DNA of 64,000 nucleotides from Panicum virgatum (Eukaryota; Streptophyta; Magnoliopsida; Poales; Poaceae). The position numbers and the translations under genes are program-made. The notes beneath the pieces are model-generated. The model had not been told where the DNA came from. It made no database searches and was given only the letters and a program-made list of their open reading frames with translations. Location: positions 66,772,960-66,836,959 of the forward strand of contig NC_053147.1 in the NCBI RefSeq assembly GCF_016808335.1, given 5' to 3'. Below, piece by piece: positions 33,542-43,326 of this stretch (the first letter of the stretch is position 1; every line of letters begins with the position of its first letter).

Positions 33542-34740
33542 CTCGCCGCTTCTTCACCCCCATGTGCCCCCTGCGGTCCCCGGGTCCGGGGCGTGCCCTC
33601 ACGTTGCTAACAGGACGCGCGCCCGGAGACGTGGTAAACAAGCGCGGAGGCATGCGACCTTTTTTTTTGAAGTAAAGAAATGGACCATCTTTTTCTTCGA
33701 AACAAAAAGAAATGAATCATCTTTGTATATATACACATCTTTTTTTTCCCCGTCTTCTCCTTCCTTTTGGCATTGGCGTCCTGCGGGGAAGGTCCTTCGC
33801 CGGCGAGCAGCTTTTAGTCATGGCGAATCGGGCACATGCTTCCAGCGCGGATCATGATGGACGGTGGCGGGCGACGAGTGGTCAATGCGGTTGTGCAGAC
33901 GCAGGCACGCAGTTGCGGTTGGTTGCCGTCCGTCCGTCGACACCGCCGCGACGGGGCCACACATCGCCTGCACCCGATCCGGGCATGCACGCCGGTGCGC
34001 CTGCCGTCCCGACCTGTCTGCCTCCGGCCATCCATGCATCATCCATGGACCATGGCAGTTTCTGCTTTCTTTTCTTTTTTTGGTTTTCTCTCAACACCAT
34101 GAGGAACTCATGGAGTCATGGAACTCGATCTGGCACTCTGCAATACGATTCATCACTCACCAGACATGAGACATTGTACGGTAAGATGCAATGTTCATCT
34201 GTTGTTGCAAAATTTACGTACTGATCTCCATTCTCCAACCGTCTGACACTGCGTACTTTCCAAACTACTCCGTATTAGTAAGATACTAAATACGGACAAT
34301 TCTGACGCTACATGGAGTTGCTTCATCTTTTTTTTTATTACATGGATTTTTTTCCCAAACTACATGGATTTTTTTTAGCCTGGAGTTGCTTCATCTAAAG
34401 CACCAAAAGCTTCATCCAGCCGGCTTTTCCCAGCACGAGCACACCACAAAAAATGCTCACGAATTCCGATGCAACGAGCTCAACATCAGACAGCACTATG
34501 CAAGCAGCCAAAGAGAACACTGTAATAAAAGTAAAAAACGGCAAAAAGCTCACTTGCCCGTTCACTCACGGATTCATCATCCGATTCAACACTCACTCGC
34601 CTGTATTTACATGCCAGATTAACCGCCCGGTTTGTCCGCAAGAAGCACTAGCTAACCACTCTGATCACGCGTCGCAAGATCAAGCACGAGGTTGATTTCA
34701 ACGGAAGAGCGAGCTCGTCAATGGCGATGGTAACAAGAAG
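33542..34740. other. Spacer downstream of the DUF1645 gene
   Basis: No gene is seen. The part nearest 34740 is probably the 3' UTR of the minus-strand DUF1645 gene. T- and A-rich runs are frequent. Confidence 0.4.
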
Positions 34741-35922
34741 TTACTGAGGAGCGGCGCCGGCGGCGGGCACGTCCTTCTTCGCGGCCTTGTTCTTCTTGGT
34801 CCCGCCGGCGGAGGAAGGGGCGCCCGAGGAGGAGGAGGCGGCGGCCGCGGCGGACGGGGAGAAGAGGCGGTCGATGCCGAACACGGAGACGGACTTGCGG
34901 GAGCCGCGGAGGGAGTAGACGGGCACGTTGAGCACGGGCGCCACGCGGACGTGCGCCGAGTAGGACCGCTCCATGGCGCCGCCCGCGCGGTGGCCGCGCC
35001 GCCCGCCGGCGAGGCTGCTCGGGCTGCTGGAGCTCCGCCCCAGCCCGTTGAACACCACCTTGCCGGCCGCGTTCAGGCGCGGGCTGTCGGCCGCGACGAC
35101 CGCCGGAGGGGGAGGCGGCGGGGGCGGCGGGGGCGCCGCCGCCGCCGCCTGCTGAGATGGGGGGAGGCGGATCTTCGGAGGCAGGTTCTGGTGCTGCTGG
35201 GACGCTGGTGGTGGTGCCGGCGGCGTTGGGGTCGCCGAGATCGGCGCCGGCGCGGGGGCTGGCGTTGCCTTCTCGGCGGTCTTGTCCGGCTCGTCGGGGC
35301 CGACCTCGCGGAGCAGCGGCAGGCTCAGGGACGGCTCCGGCTCCGGCGGCTTCGGCCCGCGGCGGAGCAGCCGGCGCAGCGGCCTCGGCTCCGACGACGC
35401 ACTCGCCGCCGCCGACCCCGACGACGCCTGCTGCTTGCGTAGCCGGAGGAGATCCCGCCACCTCCGCGCCGGGATCTTGGGCTCCTCGACGCCGACCACC
35501 GCCACGCCCTTCGCCTCCTCCGGTTGCTGCGCCGCCACCGACGCCGGGGCCGGCGGCTGTGCGTGCTTCGGCGGCAGAGCCGTCGTCTGCGCCGCCGTCG
35601 CCGCCCCCACCGCTTCCTCCTCCGCCGGTGGCGCGGGGATGCGGAGCGGGACGAGCTTGCCCCCGGAGAAGAGCTCGTCGGCGGGGAGCATGGACGCGGC
35701 CGCGCACCCGCCGAGGAGGAACTCGAAGTCGGCGCCGGCGCCGGGCCCGGTCTTCCCTCCCGCCGCCGCCGCCGCCTCCCTCCCCCCTCCGCCCGCGTCC
35801 TCGAGGCTGAACGACACCCGCGGCCCCAGCCACTGCACCGCCGCCGCCGCAGGCTGCGGAGGCGGAGGCGGCGGGGGCGGTGGCGGCGCCGGTGGGCGCG
35901 ACGCGGCCGCGGCTGAAGCCAT
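34741..35922 (-). CDS. DUF1645 family protein
   Basis: DUF1645 proteins are plant-specific; some members are linked to stress tolerance and grain traits, but no biochemical activity is established. The intronless frame encodes 393 residues. After a Pro/Ala-rich start come family blocks. They are VSFSLEDAG (about 37-44), DFEFLL...LPADELFSGGKLVPLRIP (about 65-96), RWRDLLRLRK (about 154-163), LRRLLRRGPK, KVVFNGLGRSSSSPSS (about 283-298) and MERSYSAHVRVAPVLNVPVYSLRGSRK (about 316-342). A long Pro tract (about residue 270) separates the halves. The Arg/Ser-rich C-terminus would suit phosphorylation or nuclear entry, which is inference. No defect is seen. Its upstream region (35960-37850) occurs again in two further places in this window. 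Confidence 0.85.
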   Translation of the reverse strand: MASAAAASRPPAPPPPPPPPPPQPAAAAVQWLGPRVSFSLEDAGGGGREAAAAAGGKTGPGAGADFEFLLGGCAAASMLPADELFSGGKLVPLRIPAPPAEEEAVGAATAAQTTALPPKHAQPPAPASVAAQQPEEAKGVAVVGVEEPKIPARRWRDLLRLRKQQASSGSAAASASSEPRPLRRLLRRGPKPPEPEPSLSLPLLREVGPDEPDKTAEKATPAPAPAPISATPTPPAPPPASQQHQNLPPKIRLPPSQQAAAAAPPPPPPPPPPAVVAADSPRLNAAGKVVFNGLGRSSSSPSSLAGGRRGHRAGGAMERSYSAHVRVAPVLNVPVYSLRGSRKSVSVFGIDRLFSPSAAAAASSSSGAPSSAGGTKKNKAAKKDVPAAGAAPQ

Positions 35923-36479
35923 GTCGAGAGTCGGTACTCGGTACGGCTCCTGCTACGCCGCTTCTTCCTTGTCCCTCTTTGGCGGCAACGAACAAGACAG
36001 GAGAGAAGGAAGGAGAAGGGCGGTTGGAACTTGGAATGGTGGTGGTGTGTGGTGGTCTGGTGCGGAGGTGGAGACGCCGACCACGCACGAGGAGGAGGGA
36101 GGGTGGCGTACGGGCTAGGACTAGGAGACGGAGAGGCAGCCGCCGTAGGCCGTAGCGGCGGCGTGCGTGTGGTGCCGGCGTCTCGGAGGGGGCGCCGCCG
36201 TGGTTTTTGTTTGGGACGGGTTGGGTCATTGGGTGCCGCTGGTGTTGGGGTGGACGGTGATTGCTGTCGAATGAGATGCGTGCCTTGTTATTGTCAAATA
36301 TCTCGATTTTATTTTGATGCTACTGCTAGAGGTCGTGCTTGATGTTGTTGTTGTGTACTTTCATGTGTTGCCTTTCACTTCTACGTATTTCATTAGGGTG
36401 GGTTGTACTCTCTACCGTTTGGGCATTATTTGTGAGTCAGCATCTTTCTTTATCTCGACGGTCGAGAGAAAAATATTGT

Positions 36480-36570
36480 TAACTGGCTGGTGGTTGGTGG
36501 CTAGTACTGATTTGGTGTGAGAGAAGAATACTGCTAGGCGATTGGCTGACAAGCCAAATGAACAAAGCAG
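36480..36570. repeat. Fragment of a small palindromic repeat
   Basis: TGGCTGGTGGTTGGTGGCTAG and GGCTGACAAGCCAAATGAAC match the complete element at 54380-54532. The ends are degraded here. Confidence 0.5.
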
Positions 36571-36931
36571 ATTGGTGCTATAGTGTTGAATACTACTTTT
36601 TGATACTCGTCTACCGTTTGAATTTTCACATTACGGACCCACCATAATTTTTTTATTTCTTATAAAAAAAGGTAATGTTTTATTAGCTTATTAAGGTGCG
36701 AATTTCTTGTTGGCCTACAAAGATAAAATACCATTTATATTCGAAGTTAAAAAATATTCTGAACGACCTAATTAATTCAAGATATGAAAAAAAAAATGTT
36801 CAAAACCAAATCAAGGTTTTGTTTAGCTTGTCCAAGCCGCTCGTTCTTTCATCCATCATCGAGCACGCATCCTTGGCTATTCGCTTCACGCGATCTTCCG
36901 ATGTGATAGGCATGTTCCATATCATATCATG

Positions 36932-37264
36932 GGCTGTTTGTTTTCTCCTGTCATACCATAACATACGATTCTCGAGAAAAAAATCTTATATATATGGAGT
37001 ACTAAACGAAGTTTATTTGCAAAACCTTTTCACGGATGGGTGTAACTTTTCACGACGAATCTAATGACAGTAATTAATTGATGATTGGCTACAGTGATGC
37101 TACAGTAACCATCCTCTACTCGTGCGGTCAAATGTCTCATTAGGTTTGTCTCGCGAAGTATAGTAAAGTTGTGGAATTAGTTTTGTAAATTGACTTTATT
37201 TAGTACCTCTAATTATTGATCAAAATTTTTGTGCTACTTGTGCTAGACTCGACCAAACAGGGCC
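36932..37264. mobile_element. MITE of the GGCC-TGTTTAG family, TSD ATG
   Basis: The left end is GGCTGTTTGTTTTC and the right end, in reverse complement, is GGCCCTGTTTGGTCGAG. ATG flanks both sides. The 333-bp element shares CTAATGACAGTAATTAATTG and GTCTCATTAGG with its relatives. It interrupts duplicated block A. Confidence 0.75.
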
Positions 37265-37847
37265 ATGGTGTTTCGTTTCAGGCTTTTGAGCATGGCCAAG
37301 CTGACCTTTGTTCCTTGGCCTTCGCATGATCTCCCAACCCGACGCACATGTTCGTCTTTGCTCCCGTTGCTTCATGCTTCGGTTGGACGGCACGCTGATC
37401 CCCCCCTGATCTACTTAGTTCCTTTTGCCGCCCACCCCAAGTACCCCTGTCATCACGCAGCACCCATATGCTAAGCCCATTAGATTACTATTAGGTATCA
37501 GATCATCAGACCAAACCTCCCCATCATAAAAAAATTCAAACATGGTCCGAATTCGAGGACCAAAACAAAAAGCTCCAGCTAAAAACAAATGGTGATGGTG
37601 GTGGCAGTAGAATGCATCCAACCAAACGGGTCAAGGGCGAAAAAGGCCAGGCTCAAAAGCGACCAGAGCAGGTCGTTATGAAAGGAAATTCGTCGACGAG
37701 ATTGGTGATGTGAAGGCTCTTTGTGTTTTTATTCGTGCAACAATACACCTTTTTTCTCTCCCCCTCGTGTACAGCTGCTAGAGATAACAGCCGGTAGTGG
37801 CGGCTTTTCGCCGTGTAGCGTCGAGGGGCCCATCGGTCATTGTGCCC

Positions 37848-38164
37848 CTCGTTTAGTTCCTAAAATTTTCCAGGGCTACAGTAATTTTGTATGTTTATCA
37901 CTAATTAGAAGTATTAAATATGGATAACCGACAAAACCTATTCCACAACCCCAGCTGAAATTGCGAGACAAATCTTTTAAACCTAATTAGACTATAATTA
38001 GACAATATCGTGCTACAGTAAACAATCTCTAAAGACGGATTAATTAGACTTAATAGATTCGTCTCGTGATTTCCCGTCCATCCATGTAATTAGTTTTATA
38101 ATTAGATTATGTTTAGTCCTTGTAATCTTTGGTTAAAATCCAAAATTTTTCATGATCTAAACAT
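37848..38164. mobile_element. MITE of the GGCC-TGTTTAG family
   Basis: The left end is CTCGTTTAGTTCCTAAAATTTTCC; the right end, in reverse complement, is similar (TGTTTAGATCATGAAAAATTTTGG). The core blocks CGTCTCGTGATTTCC and AATTAGTTTTATAATTAG are typical. It lies at the join between duplicated blocks A and B. Confidence 0.7.
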
Positions 38165-38301
38165 TGCTCGTCAAATATCCGGATTTTATTTGATGTTATT
38201 GCTAGAGGCCATGCTTGACGTTGTCCTTCATGTGTTCTCTTTCACTTGGAGTGGGTTTTCAAAATAGGCAAGTGCTTGGATGTTAACTGCTTGTGGTTTC
38301 C

Positions 38302-38545
38302 AAAGGCCCTTAGACCAAGTGGTCAAGGCGAACCGGCGGCACCCCCCACGGGCGGAGTTCGAATCCCCACGGAGACGAATTTCCGGGGCCGTGGGGTAAA
38401 AAAACCCCTCACTGGGCATGAGCAAGGGTTTGGGCTCTGTGGGCATGGGTCAGGGTTCGAGGGGTTTCTCGACCGGGGAGAAAGTCGTTGTCGCTTCTTC
38501 TTAATGAAGAACGGACAGGGCCGTCATACCCCACCCGGCCGAGTT
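38302..38545 (+). mobile_element. tRNA-derived SINE
   Basis: The head has RNA polymerase III boxes: an A-box-like GACCAAGTGGTCAAGG and a B box GGAGTTCGAATCC about 40 bp later. The body is unrelated to tRNA and holds CTTCTTCTTAATGAAGAACGG. It ends in GGCCGAGTTTTTT. It interrupts duplicated block B, which shows it as an insertion. No clean target duplication was found. Confidence 0.7.
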
Positions 38546-38932
38546 TTTTATGATTTTATTAAGTCCTTCAAGTTTTGTCATTGTGGTAGAAGATGCATGC
38601 CACCTCTTTTGCAGGAAAAATGACATCCAATTCAATGTCTTCCACGCAATGTATTTTTTGCTTGATTTCAGCATGGCCAAGCTGACCTACACATCGTCCT
38701 TGGCCTTTCCATGATCTTCCAATCCGACGCACATGTTCCTCTTTGCTCTCGTTGTTTGGTGATTGGATGGCACGCACGTATCTCCTGGCTGGTCCCCCTT
38801 TATGCTAAGCCCATAAGATTATTATTAGAATACCATAATCAGATCATAAACAAATGAAACATAATCCAGATTCGAGGACCAGAACAAAAAGCTCCAGTTA
38901 GAAAGAAATGGTCAGGCTCAAAAGCGACCAAG

Positions 38933-39210
38933 GGTGTGTTTAGTTCCCATAAAATTTCCAAACTCTCCAAACTTTCCATCACATCCCCTATCACATCGAA
39001 ATATTAAATATAACAAATGACCTATGTATGGAGTACTAAATATAGTTAAATAAAAAAACTAATTGCATAGTTTTGATGTACGTTGCGAGACGAATCTTTT
39101 GAGCCTAGCTAGGTCATGGTAGGACAATATTTACCACAAACAAACGAAAAATACTACAGTATGCTACAGTGACTAATGTGGCTTTTTCTCCCACCTTTTC
39201 CGCACAGCGT
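38933..39210. mobile_element. MITE of the GGCC-TGTTTAG family, 3'-truncated
   Basis: It starts GGGTGTGTTTAGTTCCC and carries the family core (GGAGTACTAAATATAG, GATGTACGTTGCGAGACG, ACTACAGTATGCTACAGTG), closest to the copy at 33285. The right TIR is missing. Confidence 0.7.
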
Positions 39211-39393
39211 CGTTATGGCCTCCGGCTTGTTTTCTGTCGGAAAGAAAATTCTCGTCGACAAGATCCGACGGTGATGCGATCGCGTGATGTGAAGGTCTTT
39301 TTTGGTTTTACCCCTTTTTTTTATTCCTGGATTACTAATATTCTCTCTCTCTTCTTTTTTTTACTCGTTCATCTCGTTTGTTTTTTTAATTTC

Positions 39394-39717
39394 AGGGTTC
39401 CCAAATTTCTACACCCAAAAACATCACATCGAATATTTGGACATATACATGAAGTGCTAAATAAAGTCTATTTACAAAATCTTTTACATAGATGGGCTGT
39501 AAATCGCGAGACGAATTTAATGAGCCTACTTAATCTATGATTTGCAACAATAATACTACAGTACTATCTGTTAATTATGGAATAATCAGGAATTAATTAC
39601 CATCATTAGATTCGTCTCGCGATTTACAATCCATTTATAAAAAAAAATTTGTATATAAACTTTATTTAGTACTTCAAATTAGCAAGACTCAGATCAATTT
39701 TTTTTTGGCGTAGCATC
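39394..39717. mobile_element. MITE of the GGCC-TGTTTAG family, degraded ends
   Basis: Core blocks are present (CGCGAGACGAATTTAATGAGCC, AATTAATTACCATCATTAG, TTCGTCTCGCGATTTAC, CTTTATTTAGTACTTC). The terminal repeats are not intact. Confidence 0.65.
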
Positions 39718-40289
39718 TAAGAGCATCTCCAAGAGCTCTTGTATTTTGTTAGCTAAATTTGAAGATTGTAGGGCCTTTGTAAAAATAGAAAAGCACCTAA
39801 TTCTATAGAGTAGTCCAAAAAATTAGGTAAAATATGATGTCTATATTCAAAACTGGGTCATACCATTCAATTCCGTCGGCCCCTTCCGATTCCACCGTGA
39901 TCCATCTGTTCGTGATGCGCTCGACGTTGAGCGCCACTGCCCCGCGACGTTGAGCGCTGCAGCCCTTGGATTGGCGCCGCCGCCCCAGCTAGACGTAAGT
40001 GCCGCTGCCCCTTTGGAGCTACACCGCCTGGACGTGGTCAAGACCCTTGGCGACAGCACCTATACGTGGATGCAAGGAGACGCTGGAAGTTGGATCAAAT
40101 TAATTTGAGGTATCGTGACGTGCTAGCTTCAATGTTGTGCTTTACTCCGTTCCGTACTGCAGTGAAGCAATTTTTTGATCAGCTGACCGGCGAAGGGGCG
40201 GGAAGGAGGGGCGACGACTGGGCCGGGCTCGAGAAGGCTAGCGCTGAGGGCTTTGCAAAAAAGCCTAGTGGAGGGCGAAGAATACATAA

Positions 40290-41674
40290 GAGCATCTCCA
40301 GCCGGGCTCTTATATGAGCCTCTATCCCTTGTTTTAGTCTCCCAAGTGAAAAAAACAGCTCCAACCGAGCCCTCAAACGGGCTATTATTTTGTGGAGGCC
40401 ATCAAATTTTAGCCCAGGGCCCCTAGAATTGAAGGCCCTCTATTTTCAGCCGGGGTGGAGCTCCCCGCGCCGCCCTTGCTCGTCGCGCCGCCGCGACAGG
40501 CCAGGCTCGCCGCACGTGGAGCCACCGGCTCCTCCGCGCCGCCGCGGCAAGCCCGGCTCCCCGCGCCGCCCCTGCTCGTCGCGCCGCCGCGGCAGGCCAG
40601 GCTCGCCGCACGTGGAGCCACCGGATCCTCCACGCCGCCAGAAGGGCCGTCGCCGCCCGTGCTGCAGCTCCTTCTTCCTTCCGCGTGCGCTCCGTCTCCC
40701 ACCGGCGCGGCTGCTCCTCCCTCCCGCACCACTGGACCAGCGCTGCCGCCGGACCAGCCCTGCCGCCGGTAGCTGAATCCGCCACCGAACCAGCGCCACC
40801 GCCGGACCTGTCCTGCCACCGGACCAGTGCCGTCAAGCAGAATCTGCCGGCCGCGGGGGGGGGGGGGGGGGGGGGGAGCTCGAGTGCTGCTGCCTAGATC
40901 CGCTTCGAACTTGATTCGCTGTGCCCCGAGCTCGATTGGCAGCTCAGTTTCTCTCTCACACCTCACCGGAGCGTGCATGCGGTTCTTGGTTCCGCTGGAT
41001 CCACTTCTTGATTCGCTCCGTCCCCAAGCTCACAGGCAAGCAGTTAAGCTTAGCTGTGCCTCGATTTCGATTCGCCGCGGCGCGAGCTCGATTCACCCCC
41101 ACTCCTCCGCCCCGGCGCTCGAGCTTTTGCCGCCATGGAGGCATGCTGTGCGAGCCCCTCCCATCAATCCCCGACCTCCCCTTCCCCGATGCGCATGCGC
41201 ATGGCGGAAACTAGGCTAGTAGCGGCCTTGCCTAGCCAAGTAGCTAGCCAGGGAGCTTGGCTGCAGGGGACCGGCGGGCCGAGCACACCGCCGTGCACAG
41301 GGAGATTTTTTTTTTATCGTGAGAGCTTTGGTGGCAAAGAGAGAACGATGCAGGAGAAAGAAGAGAGAGAGAATGGCGTGGCGGGCGACGGCGATGGCGA
41401 CGGGCGAGCGCGCAGAGGTGGCTTGGCGTGGCGGGCGACGGCGACAGCGACGGCGACGGGCGAGCGTGCGGAGGCGGCCGGGTGGCGGCGACGGGCGGGC
41501 GTGCGGAGGCGGCTGGGCAGGCGGCCGTGGCTGACAACTAGGTCCCACAAGGAATAGGGGTTTATTTTCAGGCCCGGCTGGAGTTGGGCCTCAATTTGGG
41601 CCTCTATTTTATACAGGCCAGCCTGCAAATGCAATTTTAAGGGCCTAAATTTAAATGCCCGGCTGGAGATGCTC
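40290..41674. mobile_element. Nested 1.4-kb TIR element with GC-rich cargo, TSD TAA
   Basis: The left end is GAGCATCTCCAGCCGGGC and the right end, in reverse complement, is GAGCATCTCCAGCCGGGC, a perfect 18-bp match. TAA flanks both sides. The subterminal parts are MITE-like (GGGCCTCTATTTTATACAGG). The centre (about 40450-41560) is about 70% GC, gene-like in composition but without a recognisable domain. It also contains internal repeats and a 22-base G-run (40855-40876). It may be captured host sequence. Confidence 0.75.
40461..40640. repeat. 96-bp tandem direct repeat
   Basis: Two nearly identical units start at 40461 and 40557 (CTCCCCGCGCCGCCC, CTGCTCGTCGCGCCGCCGCG, CTCGCCGCACGTGGAGCCAC). 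The period of 96 bp is a multiple of three. Confidence 0.85.
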
Positions 41675-41785
41675 TAACCTGAATAGATGACGACTCGTTT
41701 ACAATAGCTGTTGGATGCAGTTTTTACTCTCCGTTTTCTTTTTCTAGCTAGCACATGCCGGATAGAAGAGCTCTTGGAGATACTT

Positions 41786-42197
41786 TAAACACGGCTCCCT
41801 ATACATAATGGAGCAGCAGCAGTAACGGTAAGTAGTGGCAGCTTTGCGCCGTCGCATCAGTGGCCCCACCAGTCAGGGACCAGGTCCGTCTCCAGTCCCC
41901 AGTCCTCTGACGTTGACCGGGCCACGCGTCGCGTCCCGTCCCCGGCGGGACTCGGGCACGTGAGGGGGGGCATCGCGGCCGTTAGCCGGGCCGGGCCTGC
42001 TGCGGCGGACGGGTAGGATGTCGCCACAGACTCGGGTGGAGGCGTCTGGGGGCCGCCAGGGTCGCTGCAGAGTTGGCCCGGTGCAGTGGAGCGCTACACG
42101 GGGGATTTTTTTTTTTGTTACACGGGAGGCAGGCCGGCAGGACAAGGTGGCGCAGGACAAGGTGGCGCGGGCCCGCGACCAGGCTCGCCGACGTGGC
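41786..42197. other. GC-rich spacer with the end of duplicated block B
   Basis: No gene is recognised. The segment at 41815-41880 continues duplicated block B. Confidence 0.4.
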
Positions 42198-42205
42198 GGT
42201 GTCGC

Positions 42206-42850
42206 CAGGGCCGGCTCTAGGATTCCGAGCCCCCACGAGCGAGCCACGCTTGAGGGCCCCTTAAGCTAAATAAATTTTTTAACACGATAAATAGATAATA
42301 ATATTAATGACATATATAAATTTGGAAGAACAATATCTATAATACAAACTAAAAAGTAGAAAATAAAACGAGTATAATTATCTCAAATAATAGCTAAACC
42401 CCACGACTTCATCGAGAATAATATTTTCAGTCCTTCACAAAAAAACTCCATCGGGCATTTCTTGATGCAAAATCATTAAGAATCGTATCTAGATCAATAT
42501 TGTCCAAGATACCTTTCTCAATGCTGCACATAACCAAGTCATTCAATCTTTTTTGTAACATAGTTGTTCTCAAACAATTTCTTAGTAGTATCAATTTTGA
42601 GAAACTTCTTTTAGCTGATGCTACAGTCACATATACAATTAAGAGAATCCGATATGCAATAGAGACATTTGGATAACAACCTACAATTTTAACAAACAAA
42701 GACATAAAACCATCTGGCAGAGTTACTTGCAGTACTTTTAATTTAGAGAAAAAATCTTCTAGACCAGGGTAATGTGTATTAGTTGTTGGGCCCCCTCCTT
42801 CGTGGGCCCCCGGTGGTCGCCTCCGCCGCATGGCCCAAGAGCCGGCCCTG
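42206..42850 (-). mobile_element. Short hAT element, perfect 13-bp TIR and 8-bp TSD
   Basis: It begins CAGGGCCGGCTCT and ends AGAGCCGGCCCTG, a perfect inverted repeat. GGTGTCGC flanks both sides (42198-42205 and 42851-42858). Eight-bp duplications and CAGGG-type ends are characteristic of hAT transposons. At 645 bp it is an internally deleted copy that keeps only the C-terminal part of its transposase. Confidence 0.93.
42427..42831 (-). pseudogene. hAT transposase C-terminal (dimerisation) remnant
   Basis: The frame holds the conserved hAT dimerisation block, YRILLIVYVTVASAKRSFSKL...LRNCLRTTMLQKRLNDLVMCSIEK, as in TTF-type/ZMYM1-like plant hAT transposases. The DDE-type catalytic core and zinc finger are absent. 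The upstream part of the frame reads through the element end (MRRRRPPGAHEGG) and is not real coding sequence. It cannot transpose itself but may be moved by a full relative. Confidence 0.88.
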
Positions 42851-42858
42851 GGTGTCGC

Positions 42859-43321
42859 TGCGAGCCCGCGACCGATGTCTGCAGTCCAGCGGGCCAGTGC
42901 CAGGCCGTCAAGATTCTTCGAGCCTCTTTGTCAAGGCTCCTCTTCGGCTCTAAAATTACGGTGTCGTACTGTTTTGCCCTATAGCAGTAGAAAAAACAGC
43001 TCTGGCTCCCCCTCAGCTTTACCTAGGAACAGAAGAAGCTGGTGGAGCTAGGTTGTTGGAGCTTCTCCTGGCTCTGCTACAGTAGTCCACAATATACTGG
43101 AGATGGAGCCGGATGAAGCCCAGCCCAACTATTTCTTCTACATCTGTGAGAGCATTTACTTTACTCTCAAGTTCTTCCCACGAGAGTTCTGGACAAGGTT
43201 TATCCGTCTTGAGTCTTTGATGTGCTTCAAGGGCAGTGCAAACACCAAAGAAAGAGGATTTTCCTGGTTCACAAGAGTGCTTTCTTCTATTAATGGGATG
43301 ATCCAATGGCAAGGCAACGAG
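42859..43321. other. Spacer with gene-like composition, unassigned
   Basis: Both strands have open frames at 43019-43450 (-) and 43103-43330 (+). Neither matches a family I know. GGAGCTTCTCCTGGCTCTG near 43060 resembles MITE ends. The solo LTR inserted just downstream. Confidence 0.3.
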
Positions 43322-43326
43322 CAGTG

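Larger units (their letters stand above)
35960..37850. repeat. Duplicated block, copy A (upstream of DUF1645)
   Basis: This block includes the promoter-proximal sequence of DUF1645 (GGCGGCAACGAACAAGACAG, about 35979) and extends to GGTAGTGGCGGCTTTTCGCC (37793). Much of it recurs as copy B (about 38166-41890, interrupted) and copy C (52105-55224, interrupted). Shared landmarks are TTGTTGGCCTACAAAGATAA, AGCCGCTCGTTCTTTCATCC and CGACGCACATGTTC. A MITE (36932-37264) interrupts it. Confidence 0.8.
38166..39330. repeat. Duplicated block, copy B (interrupted)
   Basis: Pieces at 38166-38300, 38546-38932 and about 39210-39330, with a last piece at about 41815-41880, match copy A in order (TCAAATATCCGGATTTTATTTGATG; AGCATGGCCAAGCTGACC; ATTCGAGGACCAGAAC; ATTCTCGTCGACAAGATCC; GTAGTGGCAGCTTTGCGCCG). 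A SINE, MITEs and PIF/Harbinger-like elements split it. Confidence 0.7.
39721..41785. mobile_element. PIF/Harbinger-like TIR element with a second one nested, TSD TAA
   Basis: The left end is GAGCATCTCCAAGAGCTCTTG and the right end, in reverse complement, is AAGTATCTCCAAGAGCTCTTC. TAA flanks both. Its own sequence is 39721-40289 and about 41675-41785. The rest is a nested relative (40290-41674). It carries no transposase. Confidence 0.65.

Noticed and set aside
34718..36229. 503-codon minus-strand frame across DUF1645
   Set aside because: It is in the wrong frame relative to the DUF1645 motifs and is Ala/Gly/Arg low-complexity.
38310..38370. Functional tRNA gene
   Set aside because: Only A- and B-box-like blocks are present. 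No cloverleaf or acceptor stem closes and the sequence runs on into a SINE body.
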